Assembly (NCBI GenBank): GCA_009760855.2
Contig: WPIO01000001.1
Span: forward strand, 17,495,001 to 17,530,000
Direction: 5' to 3'
From: Cristatella mucedo
Lineage: Eukaryota > Bryozoa > Phylactolaemata > Cristatellidae
DNA: 35,000 bases
Position 1 is the stretch's first letter. Every line of letters begins with the position of its first letter. Under the pieces are notes generated by a model. The model had not been told where the DNA came from. It searched no databases and worked only from the letters and a program-made list of their open reading frames with translations. The translations under genes were made by a program, and so were the position numbers. Below, in pieces: positions 29,091 to 35,000 of the stretch.

Positions 29091-30489
29091 AGTCCAAGCA
29101 GAAGCTACAGTAGTCAAGAAATACTAGATGCCGGCTGAGCCAACTTTGAGGGCAATGCATAGTACTTTGCGTTGGTTGACCGGACGTGCTGAGTTTAGCG
29201 ACAGCCATCTGAAGCCGGACATCAGTTGTCGACGACGAGATTGCGGCTGTCGTCGACGTAGCCCGTTCCTTTCGACAGTGAAAACGCCCTGACGAAGGCC
29301 ATGGAGAGAAATGTTGTTAAGTACAGGTCAAGTATCGCTCGCCCTTGCCCAGGATCACACGTTTGCAATGGTCCCGCCCACTATTGTCAGCGGGCTGGCG
29401 TCTTGCTATCCGGGCAACGGTCAAAGCCATGGCTTGCTCCGCCATCAAGCGGGGCTTCCGGAAGCATTTGTGAAAGCTGTACGTCAGCGACGAAGTGCGC
29501 GGCAGCGCCGAGGTGTTGGCTCAGCTCTCTGCTGGAGCGGGATGAAGCTGGCACGTCGTCGTTGCCACCGCTCAGTATATACTGGAGACGTCTCAATACC
29601 CGTGCTTGTGTTGTTTACATTGGTACTTTGAATAAGGTACTTTACCTGTTTCGGAGCAGTGGCTTGTTGCTGTGAATGTCTGGGCGGCTTACGGCCCGGG
29701 CTTAGCAATTTATGGTCTTTAAGGGACAAGTACAGGACGGTACATTGTTTTAACGGACATGCATGTGGCCAAACTGCGCATGACCCTTTGATTTGAGTGA
29801 CTGCTGCTCGATGTGGATTATTGATAGCGCCCATCCATGTGGATTTAAGGCTGAGGTATAGTTCTAAGTAAGTGTTGAGTCCTCTACCGCGTGAGCGCAC
29901 GACGTCGGCGAAAGTCAACTAGGAACAGCGGACCCACTAACACGCTTTCAGATTCTCCGTTGTTAGGATCAGCCATGGCGGTCGGGTGCTCTTACTTTGC
30001 ATCCCGCAATTGCTAAAAACTGCCTGCCGTATTGTCGATACAATCTTTTGCTGTACGCGATTGGGCGCACAAACTTAATAGGGGCGTCGAGGATACGATT
30101 CATAAAACGTTTCATGGAACACGGCGTACGATCTCGTACGAGAGCTCCGCCAGCGTAGGGAAGTAAAAATACAGCAGACTGCGTTGCAATTGCTGAGGAT
30201 GTGAGAGGAGAACAATTTTTTTCGGATGAGACCCGACGAAATGCAATGCTCATAAGCATCCTTCCTGATAAGTGTTATTCCCTACTGAAGATGGAGGTAG
30301 CTCCGCGTAAACCGGCGGACCTCGCTAAAGGACATTGTTGCACTTGTCAGGAGAATTCTTCCTACTTCTACCGCCTCTGTGCCTGATGTTTACTACATAA
30401 GCGGTGGATGCACCTGTTCAGGCCGCCTCTGTAAGAGCTTTGATACAAGCTCTACTAACGAGACGAAGTTTTTATTGTCTAATATGTCT
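29091..30489. other. Unexplained, more GC-balanced region
   Basis: Several open frames on both strands (for example 29301-29675 plus and 29484-29918 minus) without recognised motifs. A perfect 9-bp inverted repeat (GTCGACGAC 29228-29236, GTCGTCGAC 29249-29257) is present. A plus-strand frame at 30201-30386 (ETRRNAMLISILPDKCYSLL) faintly resembles Gypsy Gag but runs opposite to the pol remnant beside it. Possibly an unrecognised mobile element. Confidence 0.35.
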
Positions 30490-31250
30490 GTGTCACAACT
30501 TAAAGAACAGAGTATCACCAGCAAGCTTAGGCAAAATCTCATCAAACGTAGGTTTTCACGTATTACCGCTTGATTTAAGCGCTTCAGGTCGACACAAAGG
30601 CGAACTTGGCCGTTGGGCTACAGAACTGGTACGATTGGGAAATACCACTCCTCCGGCTCCGAGCAACATTAGACAATGTCATTCTGATCCATTCGAAGGA
30701 GTTCGTCCTTTACACAAAGGGACAGCGGTCTGCGGTATGCAGCTAGCTGCGTGCCGTTCGCAGTATGATTCTGCATCTGGTTTAAGCCGAATTGTCACCG
30801 ACTGCCGCTGCAATAATTCAATCTCTCCAAATGCCGGATAGCTGAGAATTAGTAATCTCCGCTAAGCTGAGTTTGATTAGTCCCATGCTCATAGAATCTT
30901 GTCAGCGGAGGAGGTTATTTCTTGCCCCAGCGACTACGTAGACTGTCGGCAGACAAACCGTTCCTTTCCGCTTCAACCTCGCTTTGAAGGTGCCCTTACA
31001 GACCAGGCAGTTGCCGGCACTGGGCAGTTTGACCGCTTTAGGCTCGTGACACGGTGGTCGTAGTAGTCCAGCATATGTGTCTTCCGTAATTCCGTAATGG
31101 CGGTTTCGTCAGCGCCACTATCTATTTTAAACCGAATGATTGTTCTATACCGGAATAAATAAACTTGACAAAGTGTTGATGTTCTCACCTCAGCTACAGG
31201 GTATTTAATGGTGTCCACGATGTAATTCTCATTGTAGGATTCAGCCACGA
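30490..31250 (-). mobile_element. Decayed Gypsy-type LTR retrotransposon pol fragment
   Basis: Minus strand, from high to low coordinates: an aspartic protease core (FKIDSGADETAI, about 31135-31100), the protease end (VYVVAGARNN-like, about 30930, in another frame), a linker with IRLKPDAES (about 30790), then RT start sequence VKDELLRMDQND, PNGQVRLCVDLKRLNQ and LPKLAGDTLFFKL. The order matches Ty3/Gypsy pol. Frameshifts and stops separate the pieces, and the RT catalytic block, RNase H and integrase are absent. No LTRs were recognised. It is dead. Confidence 0.78.
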
Positions 31251-31584
31251 CTTTCTATTTTAGCGTCAGGTTTACTGTATGATTTGCTACGGACAGCGTA
31301 GTGGCAAAACTTTATTCAACTATTCCAACGGTAGTCGCGTGCCGGGCAGCGCCCAGAAAGGAGTGCGAGTTGCAGATCGGGTAGCCTTTAGCTTCATCTT
31401 GATTGCCGGGCCGCCTAACTCTCCCACAGTCTATGCGACTGCTAGCCTCTAAGATGCAGGGCTCGGAACATTAGGCGCGAAGTGATCGCCGACGAACTTC
31501 ACAGACTTCTAAAACCGGGTTTTGCAGGCTTGGTTGTTACTTCTCCGTTTCCGTCTGCCTCGCCTTCTTTAGACACAGTTGGAC
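31251..31584. other. Region without recognised features
   Basis: GC-moderate sequence between the Gypsy remnant and a family B LINE; no motif or repeat recognised. It may belong to the Gypsy element. Confidence 0.35.
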
Positions 31585-31955
31585 AATAAACTAGCTGTTC
31601 CATTCCTCTGCTTAAAAACCGTTGTCGACAGAAGCTTTAGCTCTGTAGGTCCTAGACTGTGGAACTCGCTTCCACAATTCTTACGCAACGACAACTACTC
31701 TTCTACTGCCGACTATGGCTCATCCTTTTCAGCGGTCCTGAGCTGCTACTTCCATGTTACTCACTACCTCAACTGCTCTCCTAACTCTGCTATGCTTCCC
31801 ACTTTCCCTTTGTTGCGTGAGATGAAGTTTGCAGGCTACCGAATTCGTACCGAAAGCCGCTTAGGCTGTGAGTGCGCTATACAAAACTCTCCTGCGAAAG
31901 ACTCACATAGTCTTTGTGGAGTTACAGACGGAGATACATTACATAAAACGTAAGG
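31585..31955 (+). mobile_element. Family B LINE 3' end with open frame
   Basis: A plus-strand 124-codon frame (31579-31953) includes DRSFSSVGPRLWNSLPQFLR, the C-terminal block common to many LINE reverse transcriptases, then AVLSCYFHVTHYLNC and a tail with TATACAAAAC and GGAGTTACAGACGGAGATAC. It defines the family B coding end. Confidence 0.8.
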
Positions 31956-32154
31956 TCGGGGATTAGTTGCAGCGCTGCTGAAAGTTAAAAGTCCGACAAG
32001 TCCAAAACCAGCCGATCTCGGATAAACTCACCTTGCATCACATCGTATTCGCAGTGAAAAGCGAAACTATGTAGTGCGAATACGTATTGCCTCAATAGAC
32101 TCAACCAGCTGTTGACAGTGGCGGTTAAACATAGCTCTTTAGTGGATGACATTC

Positions 32155-32155
32155 C

Positions 32156-32188
<33 letters not shown>

Positions 32189-32360
32189 ACTTGATAAAGC
32201 ACCCTCAGAAAACTCAATCTCTTCCTAGGTGCTTTACATTTGCTGCAAAGGTAATACAATCGAATGGTGAGTGGTATCATGCTTGATAAACAACATGAAT
32301 AATTTGGTTAGGGGTAACATGCACAGAATCAGCATGCAAGTGTGGTTAGTAGCAGCATTC
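32155..32360 (-). mobile_element. Family A LINE 3' end with long (TAA)n tail
   Basis: About 10 TAA units (32156-32187), hairpin (aaagcaccctcag ... aggtgcttt) and 3' UTR up to about 32358. No coding sequence remains. Confidence 0.8.
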
Positions 32361-32827
32361 CTATGTGGTATAAAGTAATTATCAAATTTGTCTAATGTGA
32401 TTTCCAAGTCTTCACTTGGTCCACCTCATAGTTAAAGATGCCGAATATTGTATCGGCTTGTGCACCAACGGCGTAAAAAAAGTGTGCTTATCTGTACGTC
32501 CTGGCTCTCTGTCGTCAGCGTCGTAGCAGTCGCATAATGTCGAAATCGGTTACGCCAGCACGCCCACAACGTCGGCTCGTCAAACGTAAACTCCTCAGGA
32601 GAATTACACCCTTGCCGTATCTCGAGCCTTGTCGATATTCAGGGCGACACTCTTGAACTTAACCGATGCCAACCTGCAATGAAAAAACGCTAGCCGATTG
32701 GCAGCATACTTTTATTGGCAGCCATGTTACGTCTCACGATCCGAGCCGTTGGCCGAGCGTAGCCAGGCCTGATTGGTCAGTCTGCTGTGGCTTCGCCCCG
32801 GTTGCTCTCCTATTGCACAATGTGTCT
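32361..32827. other. Region without recognised features
   Basis: Unique-looking DNA between two LINE fragments; no coding motif, RNA gene or repeat recognised. Confidence 0.35.
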
Positions 32828-33290
32828 CAGACTGTGACTCCACAAGCCACAAAGACTAAGTGGGTGTTGGAAGGAGAGTTTTTCATAGTGCAATCAAAGT
32901 CTGAGCAGCTTTAGGTACTCTTTGTTAGCCAACAGACTTCATGCCCAGGTTTTGCCCAGTGATAACGGTGCTCGCTTTTGACGAACAAGATCAAGGTCAT
33001 TGTATTGGAAGGATGAGGTCGTAGGCTCGAGACCTGTAGCGATTGTGAAGTGCTTGGATAGAGACTAAGTTATCTTAGGGCGTTATACAAAAGAATTAAA
33101 TTCATTATATTTAGCTCTCGTAACAATGAGAAAGGGAGAAGCAGAGCTGAGTCAGGAGGGCAGTTGAGGTAGTTTGAATGTACCGGCTCAGGACGGATGG
33201 AAAGGATGTGCCACAGTCGGCAGCAGGAGAGCTGATGTCACTGCGTAAGGATTTAAAAGTTAATTGCGACTTGAGCTTCCACTTCAAAGT
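32828..33290 (-). mobile_element. Family B LINE 3' end split by a SINE
   Basis: Tail (gactccacaagccacaaagac, agtctgagcagcttt) at 32828-32945 and coding-side remnant (gctgagtcaggagggcagttgagg) from about 33110 to 33290, collinear with 33315-33640 once the intervening SINE is removed. Confidence 0.65.
32946..33105 (+). mobile_element. SINE with tRNA head and LINE-like 3' tail
   Basis: A-box-like TTGCCCAGTGATAACGG (32952-32968) and B-box GGCTCGAGACC (33024-33034) with somewhat wider spacing than a tRNA, followed by GAAGTGCTTGGATAGAGACT and TTATCTTAGGGCGTTAT, which echo the family A LINE 3' hairpin. It sits inside a family B LINE. Confidence 0.65.
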
Positions 33291-33314
33291 AAGAATTTAA
33301 TCTCGTTGAGTAAT

Positions 33315-34035
33315 TTAATATAATGCATCTCCCTCTTTAACTCCACAACGCCATAGAAACGACGTAGATATTACGCAGGAGAGCTCTATCTAGCGAAGAC
33401 CTAAAACCTAAGCGGCTTCCGCTACGCATTCGGCAGCCAACAGACATTATTTAACGCAACAAAGAGAAGGTAGCAGCATTGCTGAGTCAGGAGAGCAGTC
33501 GAGGAAGTGAGTAGCATGGAAGTAGCACTTTTAAAACGGCTGTAAAGGATGTGCCATAGTCGCCAGCAGGATTGTAGTTGTCATTGCGTAAGAATTGCGG
33601 AAGCGAGTTTCTTTGGTAAGTAGGGGGGGAGTTGCCCCAGGAGGGCCTTGCGGGAGACTCAATACTGACAAAGATTTAACACGACGAAGCGCCTGACTCG
33701 GCGTTCGTCTGCAGCTGTGCTGTGAGCCGAAATGGGAGACGTCTACGGCTGCACTGGGAGCAATAGCGAGGGAGAATACATTTTGCTAAAGCCCGCTACG
33801 GTGTGTGCGTGTGTTGGTGCATGAATCGTACTATTCCATCGCAGCTCCCTCAGCAAAGGAGACACATGACTGAACCACTGGGATTTGTTAGCTAGCCTTG
33901 AAGCTACATTAATCACCAGCTGCAGTGGCCTAACGGCTTTTTTCGGTGGCCCAGCCAAAATGAAATTGCAATAATCTAGCCCGGACAGAACCAGGGAGCT
34001 AGTTAAATTTGTGCACGCTACCGTGGTAGACAACC
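33315..34035 (-). mobile_element. Family B LINE fragment, longest copy
   Basis: Minus-strand copy with its tail at 33315-33450 and RT C-terminal coding from about 33480 to 34035, including LSGLDYCNFILAGPPKKAV, LVINVASRLAN and HVSPLLRELRW. These match the equivalent family A blocks ([18 protein letters not shown]) at the motif level only, showing it is a distinct but related family. Decayed. Confidence 0.78.
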
Positions 34036-35000
34036 CCTAACCTTACACGGGATCGGACGGGATGGGCAAGCTGTGGAGGCTTAAGTATTAATAATTAAAC
34101 TTTCAAAAATTTAGTCAAATAATAAAGACCACATCTAAATTCCAAGCACATGTTGACGGTAGCGCAACAGCATAATCTATTAGAAGAGTAAAGTCTTCTA
34201 GTCCAGCCACGCGCTTTTAGTGTCCTGTGTGTTCGATTCGATCGTCGTTTATTTGAAAGGAAATACTGCATTTCGAAGCAGAAACAAACCGTGAAGGCTC
34301 CAATAGTCGTCGCTCCAGAGACCTAATGAATTGATCATCCTGACTACTCTTCCGTAGACCCGAAGGAATTGAATTGAACTGCAGTACGGTCTGCGGTAGG
34401 TGTAATTTTATCGGCAGAACATCTTTCGTTCTGACCTAAGGGGGGAGGCTCTGCTTTCGCACGAGTCTGATCAATGTCGCCCCTGACTTAATTAAAAGGA
34501 CGGAAAGCCGTCTGCAGCATAATGAGTAGGATCAGCTCAATCCCCACCCTTACTGTCCCGCAATCCCGGATGCGGCTGCTGGGTAAGTGTGGGGGGATGG
34601 GAGGTATAGACGTTCCGTAATTAGGGACAGAATGCTGGGGGCGTGGCTTACGACTTCTATTAACTGCCAAGGCCGTATCTGGGCGCGCCATTTTTATACA
34701 AGATACACCAGCACCTCGATACCAGCCGAAGGTTTATGCCATGTCTGATCGGACTAGTGAAGGTGGACGCCTGATTATCCAACGAGAGGGTTGTGCGCAT
34801 ATCGATGCCTATTTAGAATACCGAAGGTATCTACATACCTGCTGAGAGCGCCACATTCCATTGATACTTCGAGCGTACAACTTTGCATGTAATCCCTGCT
34901 TATAGTAATAACAATTATACGTCGTTTGTATAGCTTATCAGAACTCGGTATGGTGCTGAGCTCTAAATAATGCGTATTATAGGTTAATTCAAAAGCCACA
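34036..35000. other. Region without recognised features
   Basis: Mixed sequence with two short minus-strand open frames (34488-34691, 34775-34999) that show no motif. No repeat or RNA gene recognised. Confidence 0.35.

Overview
This is a stretch of animal nuclear DNA. It has one long, intron-rich protein gene, a Pol III tRNA gene, many decayed non-LTR retrotransposon (LINE) copies, tRNA-derived SINEs and long (GA)n, (GT)n and (TA)n tracts. There are no operons, CRISPR arrays or bacterial signals. Decayed CR1/L2-type LINEs, an animal-type tRNA-Ile(AAU) and introns from about 90 bp to over 4 kb fit an invertebrate metazoan. The species cannot be told from the window.

Central gene (minus strand, 23371 to 4469). 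I assembled 14 coding exons by hand from open reading, GT/AG junctions and codon phase. They total 2934 nt, an exact multiple of three, and give 977 aa plus a stop with no internal stops. I do not recognise the protein. It is largely Ser/Pro/Gln/Glu-rich, with a more ordered block in exon 9 and a Ser/Arg-rich C-terminus built from very small exons. About 150 bp upstream of the start codon is an RFX X-box-like site, with ETS-like and YY1-like motifs nearby. This suggests, but does not prove, a cilium-related gene. A tRNA-Ile(AAU) gene lies about 500 bp upstream on the other strand.

Repeats. Family A, a CR1/L2-clade LINE with a (TAA)n/(ATT)n end and a 3' hairpin, occurs in at least nine sizeable copies plus short tails: 1-2811, 6590-7360, 11145-13830, 16650-17330, 20683-21400, 22150-22617 and 26520-29090. 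Family B, a second LINE with a different tail, occurs at 18190-18990, 21730-21990, 31585-31950 and 32828-34035. Two more diverged relatives of A (called C) lie at 2950-3245 and 26130-26520. SINE-like units with tRNA A and B boxes are inserted in or joined to LINEs, and some share the family A LINE tail. A decayed Gypsy-type LTR retrotransposon pol fragment lies at 30490-31250.

Layout. 1-3250 holds LINEs. 3250-4468 is 3' flank and probable 3' UTR. 4469-23371 is the gene, with LINEs and microsatellites in its introns. 23372-23560 is the promoter. 23875-23948 is the tRNA. 23950-26030 is mostly unexplained, with a GA/GT tract. 26030-29090 is nested LINEs. 29090-31580 is unexplained sequence plus the Gypsy remnant. 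31585-34035 is family B LINEs with SINEs. 34036-35000 is unexplained.
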